Source: Punica granatum | Lineage: Eukaryota; Streptophyta; Magnoliopsida; Myrtales; Lythraceae | Direction of reading: 5' to 3' | NCBI RefSeq assembly: GCF_007655135.1 | Contig: NC_045127.1 | Coordinates: 15,571,001 to 15,635,000, forward strand | DNA length: 64,000 nt | In this document: in pieces, positions 1 to 11,985 of the stretch | Position numbering within the stretch: the first letter of the stretch is position 1 | How the letters are laid out: each line of letters begins with the position of its first letter | Made by a program: the position numbers and the translations under genes | The notes under the pieces: generated by a model | The model's input: the letters and a program-made list of their open reading frames with translations, nothing else | Told to the model about the DNA's origin: nothing | Database searches by the model: none

Positions 1-1466
1 AGACCATGGATATGTACAGCAATGCCTGCAAAGAAGCTATATCTGCCAAGAAGAAGGTAAGCTTATAATGATCATTTGCTGTCTGCTTATTTTCCGTAAT
101 TTAGTCGCACTCTGAAATTAATCATTGGGGTTGAATAGGCTGCAGAGCTTCAGCAGCTGAAGATGGAAGAGGCCCGTAAGTTCAAGGAGGCCAGGCTCGC
201 TGAGGAGACAGCCCTTGCCATTGCGGAGATGGAGAAGGCGAAGTGCAAGGCTGCCCTAGAGGCTGCGGAGAAGGCCCAGATGCTCGCTGAGATAGAGGTC
301 CAGAGGAGGAGACAGGCCGAGCTCAAGGCCAAGCTGGAGTCTGAGGAGAAGGACAAGGCACTGTGCACGTACCACCATAATGATGTGCGGTACCGGAAGT
401 ACACCCTTGCTGAGATTGAAGAAGCCACCCATAAGTTTTCGAGAGAGCATAAGATCGGGGAGGGTGGGTATGGGCCTGTGTATAAGGGCATTCTCAATCA
501 TACCCGCGTCGCAATCAAGGTTTTACGTCCGGATGCCTCACAGGGAAAGAAGCAGTTTCACCAAGAGGTACGAATATGTCTTATTGTTTCATGAAGCAGT
601 TCACATGTATGAACTCTGTGAACTATCATGCAAAGTGGTGTACGCAGAGATCTTATTAACAAGCGTTAATGTTTTAGGTTGAGGTCCTGTGTTCCATGAG
701 ACATCCAAACATGGTACTCCTTTTGGGTGCTTGTCCTGAGTACGGGTGCCTGGTATATGAGTATATGGACTTCGGCAGCTTGGAAGATCGACTATTCCAG
801 AAAGGCGACACCCCTCCGATCTCATGGAGAAGGCGGTTCAAAATTGCGGCTGAGGTTGCTACTGCTCTCCTGTTCCTCCACCAAGCCAAGCCAGAGCCGC
901 TGGTGCATCGAGACTTGAAGCCTGCAAACATCCTACTGGACCACAACTACAAGAGCAAGATTAGTGATGTGGGCCTGGCGAGGCTTGTTCCGCCTTCTGT
1001 TGTGGATAGCGTGACTCAGTACCACATGACCAATGCTGCAGGAACGTTTTGTTACATTGACCCAGAATACCAACAGACGGGAAAGCTTACCACGAGATCT
1101 GACATCTATTCTCTTGGAGTGATGTTTCTTCAAATGATCACGGCGAGGCCCCCAATGGGCCTTGCTCACCAGGTTAAACTTGCAATCGATATAGGTAGGT
1201 TCGAGGAGATGCTTGACCCGGCAGTTCGAGATTGGCCAGTTGAGGAGGCACTGGCTTTTGCTGAACTAGCCCTCAGGTGCACGGAGCTTCGGCAAAAGGA
1301 TAGGCCGGATCTGGGGACTGTCATCGTGCCGGAGCTTAATCGACTGAGAGACTTTGGGAGATTTTATGATCACCATAGAAATAATGGACACGGTACTTCA
1401 AAAAGCAGGGATCCACCATCTTCACCTACATCAACCATATGCAGGACAAGTATTGATCAGGTATAG
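1..1466 (+). CDS. Receptor-like cytoplasmic kinase (RLCK-IX / USP-kinase type), 3' part
   Basis: The 5' end lies outside the window. Exons seen: 3-56, 139-567 and 678-1460 or 1466, with introns GT-AG at 57-138 and 568-677, all phase 0. The product begins in an Ala/Glu/Lys-rich coiled coil (AELQQLKMEEARKFKEARLA and on), then a kinase domain: glycine loop GEGGYGPVYKG, lysine in VAIKVLRP, catalytic loop HRDLKPANILLD, DVG in place of DFG, activation segment with DPEYQQTGKLT, and a C-lobe ending near PELNRLRDFGRF. DVG and the preceding coiled coil are typical of plant class IX cytoplasmic kinases, which have an N-terminal USP domain and sometimes a C-terminal U-box. No U-box follows here, so the USP-kinase subtype without U-box fits best. 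The stop TAG at 1464-1466 lies 3 bases past a strong donor (CAG|GTATAG at 1460/1461). Splicing to 1647 would give an alternative Ser/Ala-rich tail ending TGA near 1719-1721. Substrate unknown. Confidence 0.9.
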
Positions 1467-2640
1467 TCCTGGCTATTGAAACACTATGACAGGTGACACT
1501 ATAACTAGCGAAAAAGGGTGGAAAATGAATGGTTACAAAAAGTTTTGCTCTATGATAATGGGACTTACAGAATTAGTCTACGTATACATTCACAATATTC
1601 TCATGGTATAAATTACGTGCTAACCAAGACTATTTCCTAATGCTAGATTGATAACGGAGAAGCATCTACATCATCTTCACCGACTCACAAGGCAGCTGCT
1701 GCTGAAGGAGGGATCGACTGAATCATCAATACGGACATTGACATTTGATTCCGTCAGCTTTGTGCAGGTTCGAATGGAAGATGAATCGACGCCAAAGTTT
1801 CAAGACACGAATCATCACCTGAGACTTAAAAATTTCCTTGTGTATACAGAAATATGACCCGCAGATGGTTTTAGCATAAATTTTGAACGACCCTTTGGGT
1901 GGGGAAAGAACGAGGGGAAACAGTGGGAAATGTGGTAGGGAAAAAATGAAAAGAAACAAAGGAAAATGACCATGTGCATAAGTCAGGGTATTATGATTCC
2001 TTCTGTTGTCTTGTAAGAAAGATTAAAACGTATCTCGGAAAACCTCAATTTTCTCATCACTGCATGTGAAACGTGCATTGCTCTTCTGTTTCGGGAAGAA
2101 TTATGTCGGATGATTATTTTGCGAACTTCACAAAAAGTTCCTGTAAATCAGCTCGTCATTGTTTACCGCATAATATGAATTCTGAATTGAGCATCACATC
2201 GCATGCACGTACCAAGATAGGCGTAATGGTTGGATTAAAGGCTTACACGTTAACAAGTTAATGGCTCGTCATTTGAGATTAGTCCGCTTAAGTCTGTAAT
2301 TCAGGTAATGAGTGGTTTAATTGAGTGTCGATTGTTCCTCTGCTTGTGCTAGTGATAAGCGGTTTTTCTTATATTATAGTTATTCGTAATTCGGGAGGCA
2401 CTTTATTGTCATATCAATCCTTCTCCATCTTATCTATTATCGTTGACGGATGAAATTGTGTTACCCAATTTCCATTTACTTTGGAAAAATTCAACCGTTT
2501 ATGCAATAACAGGTTCATGAGGCATTCATGACCGTTGGATCAGCATTTAGGAGTTGACCCCAAACTGATTCTACAGTCATCAAGAACTTCATGAGCATGG
2601 ACCATAGAATTTCTCATTTACTTTCTCCTAATTTAATTAA
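1467..2640. other. 3' flank of the kinase gene
   Basis: Includes the probable 3' UTR. After a possible acceptor TGCTAG ending at 1646, one frame stays open for 24 codons (reading IDNGEASTSSSPTHKAAAAE and on) before TGA. This could be a last exon that replaces the immediate stop. The rest is AT-rich with no recognisable gene. Confidence 0.4.
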
Positions 2641-3098
2641 GGGGGAGTTTGGTTCGCTTAATCTTAAATTACATGGAATGTTAGATTATAGGGAAAGTAA
2701 GTCCATGAAATGTCATATTACAAGGAACATGATGATATTACTATGTTTGGTAAATTATTATGTATTTGATAAAGTATAAGATAATTTGAGATTGTCACGT
2801 TTGTTATATTAAATAAATCGATTGAAAAGTAAAATAATTTTGCAATTATACCCCTTATTTATATGGTTATTATGCTAAATGTTTATTTTTAATATTGTTT
2901 TTTTATTTTAAATATATATATATTTGTTATATGTTTATAAAAATATTTATTTAAATATTTATATTAAATACGAATATAAATATACAAAAATAAAATAAAA
3001 TATATTTAGTATAAATATTTATATTTATATAAATACATAAATATAATATATAAATGTATAATATATAATATTTATAATATATATAAGAATGAGATCGG

Positions 3099-3290
3099 TG
3101 TAATCTCTAGGGGGCATTTGGGTCAATGTAATCTAGGTGGGAATTTCGAATTCCCACCTAGATTACGCCCTCAATTACATCATCTGAGTGCAATTTAGAG
3201 CCTGAGAATTTCGTTTGGGCTTTCCCGGGCCTTATGGTGTAATCTCAAAATATAGCTTGGTATTTTGAGATTACAACATGGGTGTAATCT
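3099..3290. mobile_element. Palindrome-rich MITE nested in the fold-back element
   Basis: Holds two near-perfect hairpins: 18-bp arms 3128-3145 and 3149-3166 around a 3-base loop, and 15-bp arms 3238-3252 and 3261-3275 around an 8-base loop. A diverged copy lies inverted at 3728-3895, sharing GGTGGGAATTTCG, ATTACGC and GGGCCTTATG blocks. Confidence 0.55.
3128..3166. repeat. Perfect 18-bp inverted repeat with 3-base loop
   Basis: Left arm starts GTAATCTAGGTGGGAATT, spacer TCG, and the right arm is its exact reverse complement. It would form a strong cruciform or RNA hairpin. Confidence 0.9.
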
Positions 3291-3727
3291 CTTTCTTTAA
3301 TATATATTTATATAAATATAAGTATATTTATATAGATATAAACATAATGTAATATAATATAAATATTTTTATATACATTAAATATAAATATTTTTGTAAA
3401 TATTTTTGATAGATTTTTAAATAAAATATTTGTATAAACATATATTTATATAAATATTAATACTTATATAAAAATATATTTAAAATTAAAAAAATAATAA
3501 TAAATAATATATAGGGGTGTATTTGTAAACTTACTATACGTTCCCATTGATTTACTTAATATACCATACGTACCAATCTCATATTACCTGATACTTTCCC
3601 AAATACACAATAACTTACTAAACACAGTAATGTCATAGACCTTGTAATGTAACATTCCTAGGCTATCTTTCCCTGCAATTTGACATTCCTTATAATCTAA
3701 CATTCTAGCGATCCAGACAACCTCTAA

Positions 3728-3895
3728 ATACCAAACTTGAGGGCGTAATCTCCAGATGGTGTAATCTCATAAGGCCCAGAGAAAGTCCAAATAAAATTCC
3801 TAGGCTCCAAATTATGCCCAAACGTGTAATGCGTAATCTAGGTGGGAATCCGAAATTCCCACCTCAATTATCAAGAACCAAACGTCACCAAAGAG
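3728..3895. mobile_element. Second copy of the palindrome-rich MITE, inverted
   Basis: The reverse complement aligns by eye with 3099-3290 across the hairpin, the ATTACGC block and the GGGCCTTATG block. Its ends carry CAAACTTGAGGG and ACCAAACGTC. The hairpin (about 3829-3868) has decayed more than in the first copy. Confidence 0.5.
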
Positions 3896-5602
3896 TCGAA
3901 AATGGACACCTGAAGTGGAAAGTATGGCCAGGAGAAATTCCTCTTCTACTTATCTGCTTTTCTTTGTAAGATTGCCTTGCCAGACTGTTTTTTTTTTTTC
4001 TGAATAAAATACTTTATTAATAGGTGGATGTGTTTACATTGATTCCTAAACTTACATCTGGATATCTCTCAAAAGTGCAAACCGAATGTAAATTTGACGA
4101 GGAGCCATATTGACCCAAGTCGTGAGTTAGGGAATTATCCGGGCACATCAGTTTTTCAGACTATTGGAGCGTAATCATTGATGAAAGTTTTGGAAGACAT
4201 GGTGAAAGAAAATTGTACGTTTCTAGGGAAGGAAAGAGAGAAAAAAAAAAAAGGGAGAGTGTTGAAAATAGAAAGAAAGAGGGCCTAGGATTCCATCTCC
4301 ACTACAGTAGGAAAATAACAAGAAGGATGAAGGAACACAGGCGTAGAATTTTCTGCATCTTCCCCGAGCTATATTCACGTTCACAGTAAGATTGATTACA
4401 ATTGGAAGGATCTTTAGATACGAATTTATAATGATCTAGGGTGGTAAAAATGATCGTTTTACTATTACAATAATTAGAAACACGTGTATAGACGTGCACA
4501 TAATTGATTATCTCATGTCGAGAAAAAATTTCAGGGGTCGGAACTTGGAAGGCATCAAAATTACCTTTAGAACATACCCATCATTTCTCAAAAAAAAAAA
4601 ATGCAAGGAATTTCTCTGCTTTATTAAGACAGCAAAGGACCATAATATCCCGAAAGTGACAGGTACAAATCTGCTTTTTATGAGGTTAGTGGTGGCATCG
4701 GGGGGCAGCCACTCGGTCAGAAAGGAGATCTCAACTTGTTATGAAATTGTGCATCCATGATGGCCCTTGTCAATTGTCACCAATGCTGAAAAGGCACGGA
4801 ATGAGGTATGGTTTATGAATAATCTTGCCAAAAAGGCAGTTTTACCATCTAAATAGTATAATCATGTATGTGTAGGTTTTAATTTTTTGGTAGAATATAA
4901 TTGTAGAAAATGTATTGTACTCTCATCCTCAGTATTAACAAAAAATAAAATATTTTAAATTAAAGTTATATACTTTCAAAATTTATATTCCATTATACAA
5001 AATTCATAGATATCCCTTTATAAATAAAAAGAAAAAGGCTACGTACTTTTAGAACAATCATGCTTATAGCCACTTTAAATAACCACGGTTAAGTTTTTGT
5101 CTCAAAAATATTTTTTGATGTCGGAAAAATGAAAAAGTTAATTTTAGGAATTAAAAGATTGAGAAAAGTGGTGTCAAGGCCAACGCCGACCACCACTGCT
5201 AAGAAGAAGTCATATTGCTCTCAGCGTTGAACGCACCTTTATCTGTTCATCTATTAGTTTTCTTTTATAATTTTATTATTTTTTAGTACTATTTTTATTT
5301 TAATAATTTTTCATAAAAATTAATATAAAACTAACCAAAAATAGACGTGAAAGGATAAAAAAAATTTAACAAAAAAAATGAAAAATTCAAAGAAAAGTTC
5401 ATAATTGGCTATAAAAGAAACAATTTTGAAGGTGCATATTAATTTTTAACAACTCTTGTTTTTAACTACATTTAAGGGGGGAAAAAAAGTAAAATACATG
5501 CTTACTTTTCGAAATTAAGCTACCTAAAACTATATAGGATTGAGGGAAGGCGCATGATCCTAACCATGATAGGAGAAAAGACAATAATGGGATATATATA
5601 GG
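3896..5602. other. Intergenic AT-rich DNA
   Basis: No gene seen on either strand. Short open frames (for example 4302-4499 minus and 4494-4760 plus) lack similarity to anything I recognise and have AT-rich, non-coding-like composition. T- and A-homopolymers near 3990, 4240 and 4590 could be tails of old retroposons. Confidence 0.5.
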
Positions 5603-5778
5603 GCCTGTTTGTTTTCGTAGTCTAATTTTATAATCATGATTTTGATTTTAACTCTACTCACTACACAATAAAAACACACGTTTTTCCAAATCAAATTTAT
5701 AATACCATCTCATTTGTCCTTTTCCAATCAAAATCAAAATTAAAATTAAAGTTACTTTAACTCTGAAATCAAACTCTT
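5603..5778. mobile_element. MITE family A, copy 1
   Basis: Starts GGCCTGTTTGTTTTC and ends near CTCTGAAATCAAACTC. It shares the ACTACACAATAAAAACACAC, CAAATTTATAAT and CATTTGTCCTTTT blocks with copies at 11966-12756 and 16043-16275. It lacks the internal duplication present in the other two. Confidence 0.6.
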
Positions 5779-6441
5779 TCATATAGTCTCAATAATGAGA
5801 ATTAGTCATTCGGTAGGTGAACCTTTCGCTTTTGAATTGTGGGAAAGAGACGCTGCACTCCTTTTTTTATTTTTTCTTTTTTTTTTAAATGAAAAAGTGC
5901 TTTGTTGCGGTCGCAAGTTCTAGCACCTAGGCAAAGCCCCACATTCCTCTAATTGCCACATATTTCCAATTGGCAGGAAAACCACTGAGCAATAATGGAC
6001 GAACGGTTCTTGGATGGTAGCACGACGAGTGTCATACTTCGGGGGTTCTATGAAAGGTTGGGATCTAAAGACCCATTTAAGAGACACAAGAATTCTCAAA
6101 CGTGGTGATTGATGCTGCATTTAACTCGCTTTTCCATCTATCCAGGAAAGGAAAAACTCTTTATCATAATTTCATTATAGGAAAATTCTAATATGACCGT
6201 ATGTTCCAGTGATACGCGGTCTCCCTGCCGTCAGATGCATAGTGCGTCGTGGGATCGACACGCATCCAACGCGTGGGATACCATGTCCCGCTGATACACA
6301 GTCATAATAGTCAGACCGCTGATTATATATAGAAAATGGGTTTCTTATATCTTAAACAGTAAGAGATGTTTCCTTAAACTAACTGCTCGTACATTTATGT
6401 AAATCTAGGTACTAATGAATGTATGTTGGAAAAGAAGCTAG
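5779..6441. other. Intergenic DNA
   Basis: Nothing coding is recognisable. The 66-codon minus frame at 5920-6120 has no recognisable motif. Confidence 0.4.
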
Positions 6442-7060
6442 AAAGGAGCAGTATAGTTTTCAGTTGAGTTCAGGCAAAGTAGAACCCTTCAAGTTTACCA
6501 GTGACTTTGTTTGTCTATTGAAAAAATCATGCTCAATTTTAACTTCATTTTACTATTATTTCAATTCAACAACACAATCATTACTCTCTTTTTTTTTATC
6601 AATGTAAAAATAAGTTATCTCACGTACTTTTTCTTAACCATTATTACAATTAATCTCTTAATATTAAATTTTCTCAACTATTTATTACTTTTTTTTCAAT
6701 TTAATAATACAATCATTACTTTTTTATCTTCTTTAATTTAGTAATAAATTTTCTCATATATTTTTTCTTAATCAATTATTACAACCAACTTTTTAATAAT
6801 AAATTTCCCTAACTACTGTTATCTTCTTTGTTTTTTCTTGCTAGATAAAGAACTATTGTTGTCTTCATTTCATAGAATTAAGTATAATCATATTCTACTC
6901 CGTTGCCAAACACCACCTAGGTTACTTCAGCCCCTGTAATAGTAGTAATTTTTAGAGCAAATTGAAATAACCTAGTAAACTTGAAGTGACTCATTCACCA
7001 AAAAAAAAAATTTGAACTGATTCTACTTTGCCTAAATTCAATTGAAAGTACTGCTCCTTT
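6442..7060. mobile_element. MITE-like element with inverted ends (family C, copy 1)
   Basis: The left end AAAGGAGCAGTATAG...GGCAAAGTAGAA matches the reverse complement of the right end (AAAGGAGCAGTACTTTCAA...GGCAAAGTAGAA). The T-rich interior (ACAATCATTACT, TAATAATAAATTTTCTC motifs) resembles the interior of the element at 19685-20105, although the termini differ. Confidence 0.55.
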
Positions 7061-7189
7061 GAAGTGATTATCAAAGATATTTGACAATTGTCATTATTAA
7101 TATTCAAAACTTAGAATTATAACATACCAAACTCTGAATTCAGTACCTCACAACAAAAATTTTGATGAACTAAATCTTATGAAAAACGA

Positions 7190-7851
7190 CTTGTTGCGAT
7201 AAAAATTGATCAATGCAAGTGCACTTTATCAAATAAGTAATATAGAGTGAGCAAGAGTATCGTCCCACAGAGATTGGTCTAAAACTTACTAAGTACTAAA
7301 ACTATCACAATTAACTTTTATGCAGACAATTAGTTTTTTGAGGGAGTAGGTTAAACTAAAGCTGAACTAAACTTAAGCAACGAGATAAATAAGAGTAAAA
7401 ATCAATGGAGATAACCTAGGACTATCAATTTCACCTAGTACCTTATGCAGAATCAATCATTCTCTCTTTATTCTATCGAATTCTCAAATTACTAACCTAG
7501 GGTTTTATAAATCTTCCAACGCCTCTTTCGAGTGTCGCATAAATGTATACTTTGTATCGAATTAACTACTATATTCCTATGCAATCAATAAGCGGCGGCC
7601 TATTAATTATTAACCCCTAATTGGCTACCTAAGGCGTTTGGGTATATTATTATTCCTCACACGAATTAGTCGGTTTTCCATCTCAAACTAAACTTAGGCT
7701 ATCTTATCCATGGCTTAACCTAGAATGTCTTTCCCAAGTACATCTAGATTTCCTAATCAAATTAATTAGTGATCAAGCAATTAATCGCATTAAGAACAAG
7801 ATAGGACAAGCAATTCAATCGAATTCAATAGATATAGAGAAGATAATTCAC

Positions 7852-7886
<35 letters not shown>

Positions 7887-9120
7887 CTAGGTTTCATTGA
7901 AGCCCTAAAAAAAAGAGTTTAGTTCATGATCGAAAGTGTAAACATCTATTCCCAAAAGATAAACATAGTCATGACCACAAAAATCAAAGGAAAACGAGAT
8001 GAAAAACGAGAAGAAGATGAAGTAGTTGGTCTTCCAACTCGAGCCACCGTCGTCATGATCTCGATCTCTACTGAAAGCTTGGTCTCCGAGCTCTGCGTTC
8101 TCTCCCTCCAAATGTTAGACGTTCAGCTCTCTTCCCTCTGCTAATGTTTAGCATAAAAAGAAATCTAAACAAATCCGCAAAGATCTCTCAATCTAAAAGA
8201 ATTGGTTTCGTAATTTAAACCATCCCAATTGAATTTTTCTATCTCCCAAAATATCATAACCATCTAATTTGAAAAAGTTAAGCTTGTGTTTGGTTTTCGA
8301 GTTAGATCGTGATTCAATTCAACTTGATTTTGCGTAGTAATTGCAAGTGTTGACAAATATATTGATATATGAGATTATATATATATATATATGTGTGAAA
8401 GTATATGGTGAATTTATTATTAAAAAATTGAGTGTAAAAATGGTTAAAAAAAAATATGAGTGAGAAATTATATCGTTGAATTGTACAAAAGATAAAACAA
8501 TAATAATTATATCGTTAAATTTGAAAAATAATAGAATTAAGTTATGTAGAATTAGATTAGTATTCTAAAAATAAATGAAGATATCTAATTAGATTATTAT
8601 TCCAAAAATAAATGAAGATATCTCCCCAATAATAGCCTCCTCTTAAAATCCTTAAAACCCAAGAAAAAACCCGAATAAAGCAAAATCAATGCAGTTCAAC
8701 AGATCTGGACGGCCCCAGCCCTCCTTTTTCACGGCTGTGGCCCTTCAAATCTGTATTTGCTTCACTGCATGCTGAACTTCAAGTAGTTGTATCTTTTTTG
8801 TCTGAGCTCCAAACGATGAATAGTTTGAATCGCTGCGCTCCAGACTCAATGAGCTTTCCAACCATATGTAATTTGCACCAATTAGTCGAGTTTAACCTGT
8901 CCAAAAAATAAAAAACTTCGAGATTGTAAAAGCTTGATTTATGAACTACTTCGAAAAACACCTAAAAACTAACCAAAAAACGGTTAAACTCTACATATAA
9001 TGAATGTAAACTAAACTATAAACCTATTAAAACTAACTTAAACTAGAGAATCTAACTCCAAATAAACCTATAAAAGGTACCGCATAATTATATTTTCATA
9101 AACTTAACATAACTCTAGAA
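7190..9120. mobile_element. Probable degenerate retroelement remnant
   Basis: The stretch starting TTGATCAATGCAAGTGCAC and running through GAGTATCGTCCCACAGAG resembles the terminal part of a widespread plant LTR-type repeat as I remember it. A block at about 8640-9080 with repeated 'aaactaa/aactaaac' also fits. No protein domain, LTR pair or target duplication was found, so the limits are approximate and the call rests on recall. It contains a (TA)n tract and a 40-bp direct duplication near 8540-8620. Confidence 0.3.
7855..7882. repeat. (TA)14 microsatellite
   Basis: Uninterrupted alternating TA, read directly. Confidence 0.95.
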
Positions 9121-10718
9121 ACTCTTTTGAAAAATCATATGGGCAAGCAAACATGTCATTGCATCAACATGCGTATGCTCACATTCCGATTTTAATTTCG
9201 ATTTTGCGTGCTCAGCATTGCTAGTGATAGCCTAGGAAAAGAAATTAAGGAAAACAGAAAATCTCATTTCAAATAACCGGTGGTGGGGGATAAAAAACGA
9301 AATATATAATCCTCTGCCTTTATCCCAAAATAAAAATAAAAAAGGGAAAAGGAAAGGAAGAAAGAGGACACTCAAAAAAGACGTACACTTTTTCAAACTC
9401 ACTGTACTCCTCCTATCTCTGACACGAAAGTGGAAAATTTTGATCAATTTCCCCTTTCCCTAAAGGAGTATTGACCCATTGAAGATTCCGAGATAATATA
9501 CCTCTCAAAGGCAAAAACAACATATAAAACCTAGAAGCCATATTATGTAATGGCCAAGTAATTTGTCTTTTTTTTTTTTGAAAAAAAAGAGTGTAGTGGA
9601 ATGATATATATTTTCCTCTAAAAAATAGGAGGTGTTAGATTTCATTTTCGTCAATGGAATTACTAGGAGTTCTATTTATTTGTGCTAATTTCATTGGCCT
9701 TTACAGGAGCATTTCAATTTCGAGCCGCGAAACAAGTTGATGTTCGAGCGAAGATCTGTCTCATCTAAAAGCTGATGACAACCTCGTGATCAAAAGAATG
9801 ATATATTATATAATAACAGAGCTCTCACTATTGAATCAATCAATGCTAGATATAGAGACAGAGCTCTCCTTGACTAATTGCCGAAATGAGGGGGCCGACA
9901 TTGTCCTTAACACAAGGAGGAATAGAGGGAGCGGATGTCTTTCTTCAGCTTTACAGCAATAACCCACAAAGGTCCAATAACCGAAGCATCTGAATCCAAC
10001 TTTTCAAAGAAATTAAAGCCATATCTTATTAAAAAAAATGCATATCACTCGAATCGATTTCTATGAATATTTAATATCCGTGGTCCGACGGTAAGCAACT
10101 TTGATATATCTGGCGTCGATTGGAGTAAAATACGAACTTATTATCATTAATCAGAGCAGAACCTAGCAGACTGGACCATAACTAGGGCTACACATCAGCA
10201 TGAGAGCCCTCGATGTCAAATATGCGAATCATCTTCTCTTAAAAGAATGTATCTAACTAGTTAGATTACATGACTATCATTGTCGATTGAGAAGGGTTAA
10301 AGCGTGTAGAGATATTTTGGGTCTGTTTGGAAACAGAGTTTATCACTGAACCCAAGCCTAATTTGTATAACCTAAGCGATGTAATAATTGAATCATATCC
10401 GAAGCAAAAAAGCGTTAATCTTCCATTTTAATTACCCTCACTGGTATAAATTACTCGTAATATGAAGGATGGACCAGCTAGCGACCGCGAAAGTGTACAT
10501 ATTTTAATTATAGATCCGGCCGAAGACCCAAGACCTCATCCGAAAAGGGTAGAGAGCATCCACAAATCCACAAAGAAGATAAGCGTTTGCAAGATTTTTG
10601 AAGGTACTATGTGCTCCGATACTACAAAAGTCCAACCCCTACATATTGACTATGACACTGTGTGCGTAAGCAAAAGGACAACCCAAACCCTAATGCTTCT
10701 TCTATGTTCCATTTCAAT
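9121..10718. other. Intergenic DNA and upstream region of the proline-rich gene
   Basis: No gene recognised. The last few hundred bases should hold the promoter and 5' UTR of the gene at 10719. I do not see a convincing TATA box. The open frame 10462-10731 overlaps the gene start and has no coding signature. Confidence 0.4.
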
Positions 10719-11333
10719 ATGGCTCACCTAAGACTACGTCCCCTTCCATGGTCTCTTGTATGGATCATGTTGCCGCTTCTCAATGTTCTCATCATGCTTC
10801 CTCTTATGACCTCTCAGCAAGACCCAACGGGGAACCCGGCAACATCCTACTCTCCGCCTACCTCGTATGGCACGGTATGCATAAGCGACTGCCCTACCTG
10901 TCCTCTCATTTGCACGCCACCCCCTTCGTCACCTGAAGAGCCCTATGTGTCCCCTCCGCTCTTGCTGCCGCCGCCATCATCACCGCCGGCAGGCCGGCAC
11001 CACCACTCACCGCCGCCCCAGCCGTACTTCTCTCCTCCGCCACCAGGCCTCCCTACCCTTCCAACTCCGCCACCACCATTCAAGTACTCCAATACGCCAC
11101 CTGAGTACGGGTATGCCCCGCCATCAATGGGTGGCCTGCTCCTGCCACCCCCTCCACCGTTCAAGTACTCCAGCACGCCATTCTCGAGCCCCGCACCGCC
11201 CAATTCAATTCCCCCCCACGACTACGCCTACCCTTACTACTATTACTATGCCTCAAAAGCGGCTACTGTTCATCATGGTCATGTCTTTCCGCTTTTCATT
11301 GTGTCATTGATGTTCTTGAGCATGATCTGGTAA
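10719..11333 (+). CDS. Secreted proline-rich (extensin-like) cell-wall protein
   Basis: 204 residues. I chose the ATG at 10719 because it is followed directly by a signal peptide (residues 1 to about 32, hydrophobic core SLVWIMLPLLNVLIMLPLM); the in-frame ATG at 10662 would put polar sequence before it. A four-cysteine motif CX3CX2CX3C follows (Cys 54, 58, 61, 65), ending in TPPPSSPEE. Then comes a long Pro/Ser/Tyr/His region with SPPPP, PPPPFKYS (twice) and other hydroxyproline-prone motifs, a Tyr run (YYYYYAS), and a C-terminal hydrophobic tail (VFPLFIVSLMFLSMIW) typical of a GPI-anchor signal. No intron is seen in the coding part. Likely an anchored wall structural glycoprotein. Extensin cross-linking motifs are sparse, so it may be better called a hybrid proline-rich or AGP-like protein. 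Confidence 0.75.
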   Translation: MAHLRLRPLPWSLVWIMLPLLNVLIMLPLMTSQQDPTGNPATSYSPPTSYGTVCISDCPTCPLICTPPPSSPEEPYVSPPLLLPPPSSPPAGRHHHSPPPQPYFSPPPPGLPTLPTPPPPFKYSNTPPEYGYAPPSMGGLLLPPPPPFKYSSTPFSSPAPPNSIPPHDYAYPYYYYYASKAATVHHGHVFPLFIVSLMFLSMIW

Positions 11334-11965
11334 AGGTTTTGGGACTGTAATTGCTAATTTGTTAGCTAATTTTGATTGTGATATATGATGAGTAGATGAA
11401 GTGTTTTTAGTCCCTTAGGTTAACTCTGATCTGTTTATAAATCTCAGCTTTGTTGGTTTCATTTGCAGGTCTTATGATAAGTTTCTGCCGAGTCAATTGT
11501 GGTCAAGTGATTTCTAATAAATGACACCCTCAGTTATCCTTCTTTTTTTTATTCCCTTAAGGAAAAATCATTATTCTTTTCGAGCAATGCTCTATCTCCG
11601 AATTTGGAAGTTTGGAAGGTGTCAATGGGGGCAAAGTTGTAATTAAAAGCAAGAAGAGGGGGCATTATTTAATTATGAGATTTTTGCAGGACTAGGAGGA
11701 CTTGTAAATTGATTTGAGCAATTTATTTGTCAATAACAAAGAAACGCTTTCTTTGCTCAGTTGTAAACTTCAGTCCTCCGTCAACGAATTTACCTGCAGA
11801 CTGCAGTGCAAGGATTCAGAACTATTATTGAAAGCGCATCATGGCTAGGGCAAATTGACGTCTGTATATGATTAGTTTTAGTCAATAGGCTGAGAATATC
11901 GCGCGGTTTCATTGAAAAAGAAAAATATTGGCAAAGAAATTATACATCCAAATTAAGATTCTATG
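11334..11965. other. 3' flank of the proline-rich gene
   Basis: Probable 3' UTR. A TTTGCAG at about 11462-11468 could be the acceptor of a 3' UTR intron. No further gene is seen. Confidence 0.35.
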
Positions 11966-11985
11966 CCCTGTTTGGACTCAGGAAC

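Larger units (their letters stand above)
2642..3727. mobile_element. Long fold-back (inverted-repeat) element
   Basis: The segment at about 2642-2880 recurs in inverted orientation at about 3510-3727. Shared blocks include GAATGTTAGATTATA near the outer end, then the 'cattacaagg' and 'tgtgtttggtaa' type blocks in the same order. The arms are imperfect, with many substitutions. The centre is extremely AT-rich (2880-3090 and 3300-3510) and holds a second fold-back unit at 3099-3290. No transposase is visible, so this is a non-autonomous MITE/fold-back element. Superfamily not determined and no clear target duplication seen. Confidence 0.6.

Noticed and set aside
163..594. Independent small kinase gene starting at ATG 163
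   Set aside because: It is exon 2 of the larger kinase gene; the frame runs into intron sequence after 567.
10462..10731. 89-codon plus frame before the proline-rich gene
   Set aside because: Overlaps the real start in another frame, with no recognisable motif.
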